A stretch of DNA of 25,880 nucleotides from JANLYQ01 sp031365725 (GCA_031365725.1 JANLYQ010000055.1:1-25880), one strand, 5' to 3'. Shown: positions 17,721 through 25,880, numbered from the stretch's first letter. Notes: a model not told the origin generated them from the sequence alone. Made by a program: numbers and translations.

Positions 17721-20021
17721 CTACTCGATCCGGCGGGCCGACCCGTCCCGGGTGAGCACGAGCACGGTGGCGTCGTCCTCACCGTCGGGTTCGCGGCAGT
17801 CAGCCATCAGGACCGTGCAGAGCTGGCGCGCGTCCACAGACCCGGTCGACAGCAGGAGCAACCGCGCGAGTCCCGCGTCGATGTCCTCGGTGCGCCGCTC
17901 GACCAGCCCATCGGAGTAGAGCAGGACGGACTCACCTGACGCCAGCGCGAACTCTGTCTCCGACGGCCCCTCGACCGCACCGCTCGGCAGCACACCCAGG
18001 GGTGGCCACGGCTGCACGGCGACCAGCTCGGCGTTGCCGCTGCTGGTCACGTGGCACACCGGCGGGTGGCCCGCGGAAGCGACCCGGGCGACGCCCGTAG
18101 CCGGGTCGACGACGACGACGGTGGCGGTTGCCAGCGCCTGCGGCAGCAGCTGCTCGACTAGGCGGCTCAGCCGCATGAGCACCTGCGCCGGCGAATCGGT
18201 CTCCATCAGGTAGGCCCGCAGGCCGTGCCGCAGCTGACCCATCGTCCCGGCGGCCATGATGCCGTGGCCCGCGACGTCGCCGAGCACGCAGGCCACCTGA
18301 CCGGAGGGCAACTGCACCACGTCGTACCAGTCCCCACCCACATCGCCACCGGCGGCCGGGCTGTAGTCGGCGTACAACGACCAGCCGGGCAGCTCGGGCA
18401 ACGAGTCCGGCAGCAGACTGCGCTGCAAGGTCTCGGCAACAGTGGCCAGGCGCCGGGCCCGGCCGTAGAGCGCGTCGAGCAGGTGGTGGCGCAAGGTCGC
18501 CGCCAGCTCGACCTGTGGCACCGACCACGGCTCGCTCCGCAACCGCACCGTCTCTTGCCACGCCTCGAACGACTTGCGGGGGCTCAGGCGCACGGTGTCA
18601 CCTTCGCGAGCCGCGATCGCCTTGTTGTGTGGATCGCCGCCCCAGATCACGGTGCGCACCTTCTCGGGGCGCACCCAGACGATGAACTCGCCGGCCGAGA
18701 GCCGCAGCACGAGAGCGCCACAGGCCGTGTCCACTGAGTCGATCAGTTCGGGTAGCAGCATCGGCACCGTGTCCAGCGCGAGCACGTCGACCCCGGTCGC
18801 CTCGGCATGGGCCACCAGGCCTGCCACCACGTCCGCCGACGGCACTGCACCTGCCGTTGCGGACTCACCGCCCAGTGAGACGGCCACTCCGGTGGCTGGC
18901 AGCAGGTTCAGCAGTGTGACGTGACCGCCGGTCAGCGCATGCGCGGCCGACTCGCGCTCCCCGGCCACCAGGGCAGTGAGTGTGGCAAGCGTCGAACGAG
19001 CGGCCAGGGCGGCCGCGGTCTCGGCGGCCGTGACGCTGTCCACGAGTCTCAGCGACAGCGTCTGGCCGAGAAACTCGGCCGCCGCCCGCACCTCGTAGGG
19101 CGGACGGTGCGGTCCGGCGTAGTGGTGGCAGACGATCAGCCCCCACAGCTCTCCCTTGTCGATCAACGAGATCGACATCGACGCACGGACGCCCATGTTC
19201 TTGAGGTACTCGACGTGGATCGGCGAGACGCTGCGCAGGCCGCAGCGACCGAGATCCAGCGGGTCGCCGGTCATCGGGTTGTCGACCGGCACCAGTGCGG
19301 CCGGCTGGTAGTCGATGTCGGGGATCAGCCGAAGCCAGCTCTGCAGGTACAGCGCCCGCGCCTGGGCCGGGATGTCGGAGGCGGGATAGCGCAACCCGAG
19401 AAAGCTGTTGAGGCCAGGCCCCTCTGGTGAGTCGTCGAGGTCCTCGGCTACCACCTCACCGTTCCAGCTGCTGTCGAATCGGTAGACCATGACGCGGTCG
19501 AAGCCGGTGAGGCGGCGGACCTCGCTGGCCGCGACGTCGAACAGCTCCGTCGGATCGGTGGCCCGGTTGATGCGGCTGACCGAGCGGCGCGTGACGCGAT
19601 AGGTGCTGTCGAACGACATCGGCCCCGAGCCGGGCTCGATCTCGACCACCAGCAGTCCGCCGGAACGGTGCAGCAGGACGTCGACGTCGACGTCGCCCGC
19701 GAGGTCCGGCCCGTGCGCGTGACGGGTCAGCGTCGTGGACAGCGGGAAGTGCTCGGCGGGGTCGTCCGAGCCGGCAGCGGCCTCCTCGACGGCCTCGGTG
19801 ATCTCCCCCTGGATCACCTCCGTGAACCGACGGCCGATCAGATCGGTGGGTTCGATGCCTAGCAGGTCCGCGCTGTTGGCCGAGACCTGCCGCACCACCA
19901 GATCGGGTTCGGACAGCGCGATCAGGACACCGTGCGGCTGGATCGCGCCCGGGACTCTGATCGGCTCACGGTCGCAGTTGGTCAGGTCGACCACGTCCCC
20001 GACGGCGAGCAGGTCGGTCAT
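17721..20021 (-). CDS. bphP: Bacteriophytochrome with SpoIIE-type PP2C phosphatase output
   Basis: A 766-residue red/far-red light sensor. PAS (about 9-120) carries the biliverdin-attachment Cys16 in LTNCDREPIRVPGAIQPHG. GAF (about 150-320) has VMVYRFDSSWNGEVVAED, PASDIP (Asp216), SPIHVEYLKNMG (His269) and CHH (His299), the chromophore-pocket residues. PHY (about 330-500) has the tongue motif PRKSF (481-485). The output is a SpoIIE/PP2C serine phosphatase (about 520-760) with GGDVGGDWYDV (Asp564), GDVAGHG (Asp582), LYSDGL (Asp704) and DDATVLV (Asp750), so all metal ligands appear present. Such phosphatases usually act on anti-anti-sigma factors, but none is adjacent. The ATG overlaps the bphO stop by 4 bp. 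An ATP-binding kinase domain is absent. Confidence 0.95.
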   Translation of the reverse strand: MTDLLAVGDVVDLTNCDREPIRVPGAIQPHGVLIALSEPDLVVRQVSANSADLLGIEPTDLIGRRFTEVIQGEITEAVEEAAAGSDDPAEHFPLSTTLTRHAHGPDLAGDVDVDVLLHRSGGLLVVEIEPGSGPMSFDSTYRVTRRSVSRINRATDPTELFDVAASEVRRLTGFDRVMVYRFDSSWNGEVVAEDLDDSPEGPGLNSFLGLRYPASDIPAQARALYLQSWLRLIPDIDYQPAALVPVDNPMTGDPLDLGRCGLRSVSPIHVEYLKNMGVRASMSISLIDKGELWGLIVCHHYAGPHRPPYEVRAAAEFLGQTLSLRLVDSVTAAETAAALAARSTLATLTALVAGERESAAHALTGGHVTLLNLLPATGVAVSLGGESATAGAVPSADVVAGLVAHAEATGVDVLALDTVPMLLPELIDSVDTACGALVLRLSAGEFIVWVRPEKVRTVIWGGDPHNKAIAAREGDTVRLSPRKSFEAWQETVRLRSEPWSVPQVELAATLRHHLLDALYGRARRLATVAETLQRSLLPDSLPELPGWSLYADYSPAAGGDVGGDWYDVVQLPSGQVACVLGDVAGHGIMAAGTMGQLRHGLRAYLMETDSPAQVLMRLSRLVEQLLPQALATATVVVVDPATGVARVASAGHPPVCHVTSSGNAELVAVQPWPPLGVLPSGAVEGPSETEFALASGESVLLYSDGLVERRTEDIDAGLARLLLLSTGSVDARQLCTVLMADCREPDGEDDATVLVLTRDGSARRIE

Positions 20022-20650
20022 GACGTCACCCCTGCGGGTGCCAGCCACCGACCGAGGACCTCGAAAGTCGCGGTTGCAGCGGTCAGGACCTCGTCCGCGC
20101 GGACGACGTCGGCGCCGACGAAGCTCGTCGTCACCGCCCGGTAGTCGCGCCAGCGCCGCCCGGCCTGGGTGCCGTAGCAGCCGAAGAACCCCAGAGCTGC
20201 CGGCGGGACGGCTCCCCCTCGCAAGTGGTCGGCGATCACGCGGCCGCCGAGGGTCGCGCCCACGACGACGTAGAGCACGCCGAGGGCGCTGGCGGTGGTC
20301 GTGACCGCGGGGACGTCAGGACAGCGCGCCAACCGGCGTACGTCGTCGGGCGCGAGCCCCAGGACCGACAGGTCGGACTGCAGAGCAACGAGCTTGCGGC
20401 GGTGCGGCCAGTGCAGCCCGGGTTGCGGCTCACGGGCGTGCCAGGCGTCCAGCCGCGGCTGGAGCACCACATGGAAGCCCCAGAAGCGCTCGAGCAGGAC
20501 GCGGTACCGCGCCTGGCCCAGGCGCGCCGGACCGACACCGATCAGGTCGAGCGTGGCCTCGAGCCGCTGATGGATCTCACGTGTCTCGGCACGCAGCCGC
20601 GAAGTGATCGCGAGCGACGAGGCGTTCGGAGGTGCGGCAACTGTCGTGAT
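20018..20650 (-). CDS. bphO: Heme oxygenase (biliverdin-forming, BphO type)
   Basis: A protein of about 210 residues that opens heme to biliverdin, the chromophore bphP needs. RLRAETREIHQRLEATLDL contains the proximal heme-ligand His (residue 27 from the chosen start). ALGVLYVVVGATLGGRVIAD is the family's second signature, and WRDYRAVTTSF lies near the C-terminus. The stop overlaps the bphP ATG (ATGA), a tight bphO-bphP operon. The start is a problem: no ATG, GTG or TTG occurs in frame between the previous gene and the first conserved helix. I place it at the ATC at 20650, which has GGGAGG six bases upstream. The next upstream standard start (20815) would overlap the SpoIIM-family gene by 115 bp with an implausible Arg-rich extension. 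Confidence 0.85.
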   Translation of the reverse strand: MTTVAAPPNASSLAITSRLRAETREIHQRLEATLDLIGVGPARLGQARYRVLLERFWGFHVVLQPRLDAWHAREPQPGLHWPHRRKLVALQSDLSVLGLAPDDVRRLARCPDVPAVTTTASALGVLYVVVGATLGGRVIADHLRGGAVPPAALGFFGCYGTQAGRRWRDYRAVTTSFVGADVVRADEVLTAATATFEVLGRWLAPAGVTS

Positions 20651-20700
20651 GCGTGACCTCCCGGGTACTGATTCCTTAGTCCCTGCTTGCCGATCATGCC

Positions 20701-21717
20701 CTACCCCGAGACCGGAGCGACATCGGTGGACCAGGCCCGATCGACCCCACCGGTCTCGCCGGCCCGGACGGCGCGGCCGCCCAGGACCAGGACATACGCG
20801 AGGAAAGCGAGCCATATCGTGGCGCCGATGCTGACCCGCGCCCAGGTGGGCAGACCTGAGGGCGTGACAAAGGCCTCGAGCACGCCCGAGACCATCAACG
20901 TGACAGCGAGGCCGAGGGCGAGTGCGCCGGCCGCGAGACCCTCCTCACGCAGGGCGTCGGACCGGCTGCGGCCGCCGGGGTCGACCAGCGTCCACCACAG
21001 CCGCAGGCCTGCCCCGCCGGCAACGAACACGCAGGTGAGCTCGAGCAGACCGTGCGGCAGGATGAGGCCGAAGAACAAGCCGCCACGATGGTTGGCGACC
21101 ATCAGCCCGCCGGCGACCGCGACGTTGAGAGTGTTGGTCCAGAGCAGGTAGACCACTGGCACGAGGAAGATGCCGAAGGCCAGCACGAGAGCGGTGACCT
21201 CGGCGTTGTTCGTGGCCACCTTTGCCGCGAACGAGCCGGCCGGGTGCGAGGAGTAGTAGTTCGCGAAGTCCTGGTCGACTAGGCGTCGTACGTCCTCGGG
21301 GGCGGCGATCGACCGCTGGACCGTGGGGTTGCCGGCGACCCACGCACCCACGAGGAAGGAGAGTGCCGTGCAGACCGCTCCGACCGAGGCCCACCAGGGC
21401 AGTGCGCGACGCAGCGCGGCGGGATAGACCACGACGAAGAACCGTGCGATCTCCCGCAGCGCGGGGCTGTGCACGCCGGTGACCACCGACCTCGCCCGCG
21501 CCACCAGCGTCGACAGCCGACCGAGCAGCGCCGGGTCTGGTGAGGACGCGCGCACGACCGAGAGGTGGGTGGCGACGCGCTGGTAGAGCCCGACCAGCTC
21601 GTCGACCTCGGTAGGCGCGAGGGCCGACTCGCCACGTCGACGACCGGCGCGACGCACGAGCGCGTCCAGCCGGTCCCACTCACCGCGGTGGGCCGCGACG
21701 TAGGCGTCGATGTCCAT
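20701..21717 (-). CDS. SpoIIM-family (stage II sporulation protein M-like) membrane protein
   Basis: A 338-residue membrane protein. A soluble helical N-terminus of about 95 residues (DAYVAAHRGEWDRLDALVRR) is followed by about five membrane segments. They include the family signature around LILPHGLLELTCVFVAGG (His-Gly-x-x-Glu) and an earlier WWASVGAVCTALSFLVGAWVAG. In Bacillus SpoIIM belongs to a peptidoglycan-degrading complex, but non-sporulating Actinobacteria carry this homologue next to RDD and MoxR-DUF58 genes, and its role there is unknown. The ATG at 21717 is divergent from the RDD gene by 89 bp. It lies 50 bp upstream of bphO on the same strand and may be co-transcribed with it. Confidence 0.9.
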   Translation of the reverse strand: MDIDAYVAAHRGEWDRLDALVRRAGRRRGESALAPTEVDELVGLYQRVATHLSVVRASSPDPALLGRLSTLVARARSVVTGVHSPALREIARFFVVVYPAALRRALPWWASVGAVCTALSFLVGAWVAGNPTVQRSIAAPEDVRRLVDQDFANYYSSHPAGSFAAKVATNNAEVTALVLAFGIFLVPVVYLLWTNTLNVAVAGGLMVANHRGGLFFGLILPHGLLELTCVFVAGGAGLRLWWTLVDPGGRSRSDALREEGLAAGALALGLAVTLMVSGVLEAFVTPSGLPTWARVSIGATIWLAFLAYVLVLGGRAVRAGETGGVDRAWSTDVAPVSG

Positions 21718-21806
21718 CGGTCAGCCCCGCCAGCCGGTCACGGCCGCAGACTAACGTGACGGTCGGCATCGCGAGCGTGGGGCGACGGACGGGGAGGTGG
21801 ACGGCC

Positions 21807-22652
21807 ATGGCTGACGTGGTGACCGGCGAGGCCGTGCCGCTGGAGCTGCGGCTGGCGAAGTGGCCCGGCCGCTCACTGGCGGTGGCCATCGACCTCGTGG
21901 TGCAGATCGTGCTGCTCGTGGTGGTGAGCGTCGTCGTCTCGGGGACAGCGTTGTCGGTCGACTCGGCGCTGGGCGCCGCCATCACGACGGTGGTGCTGCT
22001 CGCGATCATCGTCGGCATCCCGGTGGCGAGCGAGACGCTGTCCCGCGGCCGCACCCTCGGCAAGCTTGTGGTGGGGCTGCGGGTGGTGCGGGAGGACGGC
22101 GGTCCGATCCGGTTCCGGCATGCGTTCGTACGCGGCCTGCTGGGGCTCGTCGAGATCTGGCTGACGGTGGGCGTGGTAGCCACCCTGGTGTCGCTGGTCT
22201 CGACCCAGGGGCGACGCGTCGGTGACTTCCTGGCCGGCACGATGGTGCTGCGCGAACGGGTGCCGGCGCCGGCCGCACCGATGGCGATGATGCCGCCGCC
22301 GTTGGCTTCCTGGGCCACGACCCTGGATCTCTCGGGGGTGCCCGAGGACCTCGCGCTCGCGGCCCGTCAGTTCCTGTCCCGGATGCCGGAGCTGGCCCCG
22401 CAGGTGCGCGACCGGATGGGGCAGTCGTTGGCTGCAGCTGTGGCCGCGACGACGTCGCCGCCGCCGCCTCCGGGGGTGCCTGCGTGGGCGTTCTTGTCTG
22501 CGGTCGTGGCCGAGCGGCGCCGTCGCGAGTCGGTGCGGTTGTCCGGTGCGCTCGCACCGCCTCCGCCGGTGACACCGCCACCTGCAGCACCACCTCCGTC
22601 GCCGGCGTACGGGACAGGTGCTCCGACCGACCCGTTCGCACCTCCCGGATGA
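21807..22652 (+). CDS. RDD-family membrane protein with proline-rich tail
   Basis: A 281-residue protein. The RDD domain (about 15-165) shows AKWPGRSLAVAIDLVVQ (Arg22, Asp29), three membrane segments, SRGRTLGKLVVGLRVVREDG and the third signature residue in RRVGDFLAG. The C-terminal 115 residues are soluble and end in a Pro-rich stretch. RDD proteins are small integral membrane proteins, some linked to ion transport; no substrate can be assigned. The ATG at 21807 is preferred because GGGGAGG lies nine bases upstream. An in-frame GTG at 21756 lacks support. It is divergent from the SpoIIM-family gene, the same pairing as in mycobacteria (Rv3694c/Rv3695). Confidence 0.88.
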   Translation: MADVVTGEAVPLELRLAKWPGRSLAVAIDLVVQIVLLVVVSVVVSGTALSVDSALGAAITTVVLLAIIVGIPVASETLSRGRTLGKLVVGLRVVREDGGPIRFRHAFVRGLLGLVEIWLTVGVVATLVSLVSTQGRRVGDFLAGTMVLRERVPAPAAPMAMMPPPLASWATTLDLSGVPEDLALAARQFLSRMPELAPQVRDRMGQSLAAAVAATTSPPPPPGVPAWAFLSAVVAERRRRESVRLSGALAPPPPVTPPPAAPPPSPAYGTGAPTDPFAPPG

Positions 22653-22758
22653 CCCCACCAACGGTGGCGAGGTGTCGTAGGCTCTCGCGGTCGGTCGAGT
22701 CAGCGGACGGCGATCAGGCGCGCACCTGCTGCGACGCGACCGAGACGGGACGTCCGAG

Positions 22759-23460
22759 ATGAGTGCGAGCGCACTGACGCCGCAGGAGCAGTTTGCGGTG
22801 CTGGCCCAACGACTGCGTGACGGCCTCAGCATCGCCGAGGTGCAGCAGATCGTGGTCGAGACCGCGGTGGCGCTGATCGACGGCTGTGACCGCGCAGCGA
22901 TCGGTGTGCTGGACGGCACGACGTTCCGGTCTGCGGCGGCGACCGACGACATCATGCGCATGATCGACGACCTGCAGAACGAGGTCGGCGAAGGACCGTG
23001 CCTCGAGGCCAGCACCGACAACATCGTGCAGGTCGACAACGACATCACGACGCACTCGAAGTGGCCGCGGTTGGCTGAGATCGTGGTGGCTCGCACGCCG
23101 GTCCGGGCGATGCTCGCGGTGCCACTGATCGACAGTGGTCATCGCAACGGCGCACTCAACGTCTTCGCCGACAAGGTCGATGCGTTCGACGACGAGTCGG
23201 TGGGCTACGCCGCGGTGCTCGCGTCCTTCGCGACAGTTGCGCTTGCCGGCGCTCAGCACTCGGCGCGGGCCGACCAGCTCGAGCAGGGGATGCACACCAA
23301 CCGCGAGATCGGTGCCGCAGTCGGCATCCTGATGGCCACCCACGGCATCAACCAGGACCAGGCCTTCCAGCTGCTGAGTGCGGCCTCGCAGCGGCTCAAC
23401 CGCAAGCTGCGTGACATCGCCACGTCCATCGTGCGCGGCGAGGACCGACCCGCTCTGTAA
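22759..23460 (+). CDS. GAF and ANTAR domain protein
   Basis: A 233-residue regulator. The GAF domain (about 25-165) resembles those of actinobacterial GAF-ANTAR proteins (DLQNEVGEGPCLEAS, AMLAVPLIDSGHRNGALNVF). The ANTAR domain (about 172-228) has NREIGAAVGILMATHGINQDQAFQLL and SQRLNRKLRDIA. ANTAR domains bind paired hexaloop RNA hairpins and prevent transcription termination. The GAF part presumably senses a small ligand or redox state, unknown here. I found no obvious dual-hexaloop target in the window. The ATG at 22759 has only a weak ribosome binding site. A TAGGCT hexamer at 22678-22683 could be a -10, but no -35 is clear. It is convergent with ahcY. Confidence 0.92.
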   Translation: MSASALTPQEQFAVLAQRLRDGLSIAEVQQIVVETAVALIDGCDRAAIGVLDGTTFRSAAATDDIMRMIDDLQNEVGEGPCLEASTDNIVQVDNDITTHSKWPRLAEIVVARTPVRAMLAVPLIDSGHRNGALNVFADKVDAFDDESVGYAAVLASFATVALAGAQHSARADQLEQGMHTNREIGAAVGILMATHGINQDQAFQLLSAASQRLNRKLRDIATSIVRGEDRPAL

Positions 23461-23529
23461 CGAGCAGACCGGCCCTCGCCGTGGTCACGCGTGGATCTGG
23501 TGGTTCAGTCGATCAGTGACGGCAGTGAC

Positions 23530-25029
<1,500 letters not shown>

Positions 25030-25212
25030 GGGCGGTTCTCCTGACTAGGGGCGACGCGACCACGACCTGCCGATGTCGGCAGGTCGCGCGGGTGCTGCCC
25101 CGGGAGGGAGGGATGGGTGGGCGAGGCCACACGAGCAATGACGCGCAGGCGTGCGGCTAGGGGCTGCTCGGCGCGGTCCCTCAGGACCACCCATCAGTGA
25201 CGCCGCAGCAAC
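25030..25212 (-). promoter_or_regulatory. Structured 5' leader of ahcY (candidate riboswitch/attenuator)
   Basis: The predicted ahcY transcript has about 183 untranslated bases with unusual pairing potential. A perfect 9-bp helix joins 25187-25195 to 25112-25120. Nested in it, 25165-25170 pairs with 25132-25137 (6 bp). Nearer the gene is a 10-bp perfect hairpin (25063-25086). The 8-mer GCCCCTAG (transcript sense) occurs twice, at 25157-25164 and at 25045-25052 just before the Shine-Dalgarno sequence. A GGGGC at 25097-25101 can pair with either copy. I could not match it to the SAH, SAM-I, SAM-IV or cobalamin riboswitch consensus from memory. The structure is seen in sequence; ligand control is inference. 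Confidence 0.5.
25063..25086 (-). repeat. 24-bp perfect inverted repeat in the ahcY leader
   Basis: CGACCTGCCG and CGGCAGGTCG flank a 4-base loop, a 10-bp perfect stem that ends 33 bases before the ahcY ATG. There is no T-run after it. It may be an RNA hairpin near the ribosome binding site or a DNA operator. An overlapping alternative pairing of CGCGACC with GGTCGCG is also possible. Confidence 0.75.
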
Positions 25213-25218
25213 GGCACC

Positions 25219-25247
25219 ATTCTAGCCCCTTGCCGCGACACGGTCAC
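25219..25247 (-). promoter_or_regulatory. ahcY promoter
   Basis: On the minus strand GTGACC (25242-25247) and TAGAAT (25219-25224) are separated by exactly 17 bp, close to the housekeeping sigma consensus TTGACA/TATAAT. Transcription would start near 25212. This is the best promoter match in the window together with that of the HNH gene. Confidence 0.65.
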
Positions 25248-25314
25248 CTCAGCGGCGGTTGCCCTCGATGCCTATCTGGATCGTGTTCCTCTGTCCACAG
25301 ATCTCTCAGATGCC

Positions 25315-25343
25315 TTGATTCAGCCCACGGACAGGCGTAAACT
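25315..25343 (+). promoter_or_regulatory. Promoter of the HNH gene (leaderless)
   Basis: TTGATT (25315-25320) and TAAACT (25338-25343) are separated by 17 bp. The ATG at 25351 begins eight bases after the last base of the -10, exactly where transcription should start, so the mRNA is probably leaderless. No Shine-Dalgarno sequence is present, which agrees. Confidence 0.65.
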
Positions 25344-25358
25344 CGAACACATGTTCGA
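25343..25358. promoter_or_regulatory. LexA (SOS) box over the HNH start codon
   Basis: TCGAAC-ACAT-GTTCGA is a perfect 16-bp palindrome matching the actinobacterial LexA box (core GAAC-N4-GTTC). It covers the last base of the -10, the predicted transcription start and the ATG, so bound LexA should block transcription. 13E12-family genes in mycobacteria are known to carry such boxes. Confidence 0.85.
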
Positions 25359-25880
25359 GAATGTGGTGGCGCCAGCGGCTCCCACCGTCCTGCCCTCCGC
25401 TAGCACCGCGCCTGCCGCCACTTCTCCGGCCGCGCCAGCCACCACCACGCCTGCCCCTTCAGTACCCGCCATAGCCCCTGTGACTGTCGACTCAGGTTCG
25501 GTGGCCTCCTGGATCGCGGCGTTGACCGGGTTGGACCGGTCGGTGGGGGATGCGGAGCGGGTCACCCAGCTCGAGCTGCTGGAACGCCTGAAGTCCGCCG
25601 CCGCCGCGGCGCAGGCGGTGGTCACCGCCGACTTCGCGGTGTCCCAACGCGCGGAGCAGCGGGCGGGCGGGGTGCCGGCCGATCGGGTCGGGCAAGGGAT
25701 CGGCGCCCAGGTCGCGCTGGCCCGGCGGGACTCCCCGTCCCGCGGCGGCCGGCACCTGGGCCTGGCCCACGCGTTGACCGCCGAGCTGCCCCGGACGATG
25801 GCCGCGCTCCAGGCCGGGGACACCAGTGAGTGGCGGGCCACGATCATCGCCCGGGAGACCGCCTGCCTCACCGCCGCCGA
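25351..25880 (+). CDS. DUF222 (13E12-type) HNH endonuclease-family protein, N-terminal part
   Basis: About 176 codons are present before the window ends. After an Ala/Pro/Thr-rich N-terminus of about 48 residues, the frame matches the DUF222 domain that precedes a C-terminal HNH motif in 13E12-repeat proteins. It shows ERVTQLELLERLKSAAAAAQ, then ADFAVSQRAEQRAGG, RVGQGIGAQVALARRDSP and RHLGLAHALTAELPRTMAAL. The HNH domain itself would lie beyond the edge. These genes are multi-copy in many Actinobacteria, often carry a LexA box, and are suspected mobile or homing elements; no molecular role is proven. The start is the ATG at 25351, supported by promoter spacing rather than by a ribosome binding site. 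The minus-strand frame over the same bases is a GC-rich shadow. Confidence 0.85.
   Translation, partial: MFENVVAPAAPTVLPSASTAPAATSPAAPATTTPAPSVPAIAPVTVDSGSVASWIAALTGLDRSVGDAERVTQLELLERLKSAAAAAQAVVTADFAVSQRAEQRAGGVPADRVGQGIGAQVALARRDSPSRGGRHLGLAHALTAELPRTMAALQAGDTSEWRATIIARETACLTAA

Noticed and set aside
20651..20815. bphO starting at the ATG at 20815
   Set aside because: It would overlap the SpoIIM-family gene by 115 bp and add an Arg/Pro-rich peptide unlike any heme oxygenase N-terminus.
23461..23529. Intrinsic terminator between the GAF-ANTAR gene and ahcY
   Set aside because: Only short imperfect repeats (CAGTGAC twice in direct orientation) and no T-run; not enough to call.
25030..25212. 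Known SAH riboswitch in the ahcY leader
   Set aside because: The conserved core sequences of the SAH riboswitch are not found on either strand of the leader.
25320..25871. 183-residue minus-strand frame at the right end
   Set aside because: It is a shadow of the DUF222 gene, which matches its family and has a promoter and LexA box.

Overview
The window is chromosomal DNA of a very GC-rich actinobacterium. The evidence is the order mtrA-mtrB-lpqB-comF-hpf-secA on one strand with ahcY nearby, the actinobacterial DUF222/13E12 HNH family, ANTAR and MtrAB regulators, and frequent GTG starts. The detail fits a Micrococcales/Kineosporiales-type lineage, but I cannot name the genus. No rRNA, tRNA, insertion sequence, prophage gene or CRISPR array is visible.

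Layout, left to right. (1) 1-757: N-terminal part of secA, minus strand, cut by the window edge. (2) 927-3144: three overlapping plus-strand genes carrying four GNAT acetyltransferase domains, which look like a local tandem expansion with one fusion. (3) 3161-5279: a YcaQ-type DNA crosslink glycosylase (minus), divergent from a secreted M14 zinc peptidase (plus). (4) 5351-6804: a NarL-type response regulator and long-form hpf (minus). A 379-bp geneless leader lies upstream of hpf. (5) 7184-12252: comF, lpqB, mtrB, mtrA (minus), the cell-envelope signalling core of Actinobacteria. (6) 12378-17719: an operon on the plus strand with start/stop overlaps: multipass membrane protein, DUF4129 protein, DUF4350 protein, MoxR AAA+ ATPase, DUF58 protein. 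(7) 17721-20650: bphP and bphO (minus), a bacteriophytochrome fused to a SpoIIE-type PP2C phosphatase, with the heme oxygenase that makes its biliverdin. (8) 20701-22652: a SpoIIM-family membrane protein (minus) divergent from an RDD membrane protein (plus). Both normally accompany MoxR-DUF58, so bphOP appears to sit inside a conserved block. (9) 22759-23460: a GAF-ANTAR protein. (10) 23530-25029: ahcY (minus), with a clear promoter and a roughly 180-nt, repeat-rich, foldable 5' leader. (11) 25351-end: the start of a DUF222 HNH protein gene whose perfect LexA box overlaps both its -10 element and its start codon, with spacing that implies a leaderless mRNA.

How the parts work together. MtrA/MtrB/LpqB form a membrane sensor-regulator set controlling envelope and division genes. 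SecA drives export. HPF parks ribosomes in stationary phase. The MoxR-DUF58-DUF4129-DUF4350-SpoIIM-RDD set is a widespread but poorly understood membrane-associated AAA+ system. BphO/BphP adds a red/far-red light input with phosphatase output. AhcY clears S-adenosylhomocysteine.

The points most worth a second look are the structured ahcY leader, the leaderless LexA-controlled HNH gene, the bphO gene with no ATG/GTG/TTG at a sensible place, and the phytochrome inserted into the MoxR locus.
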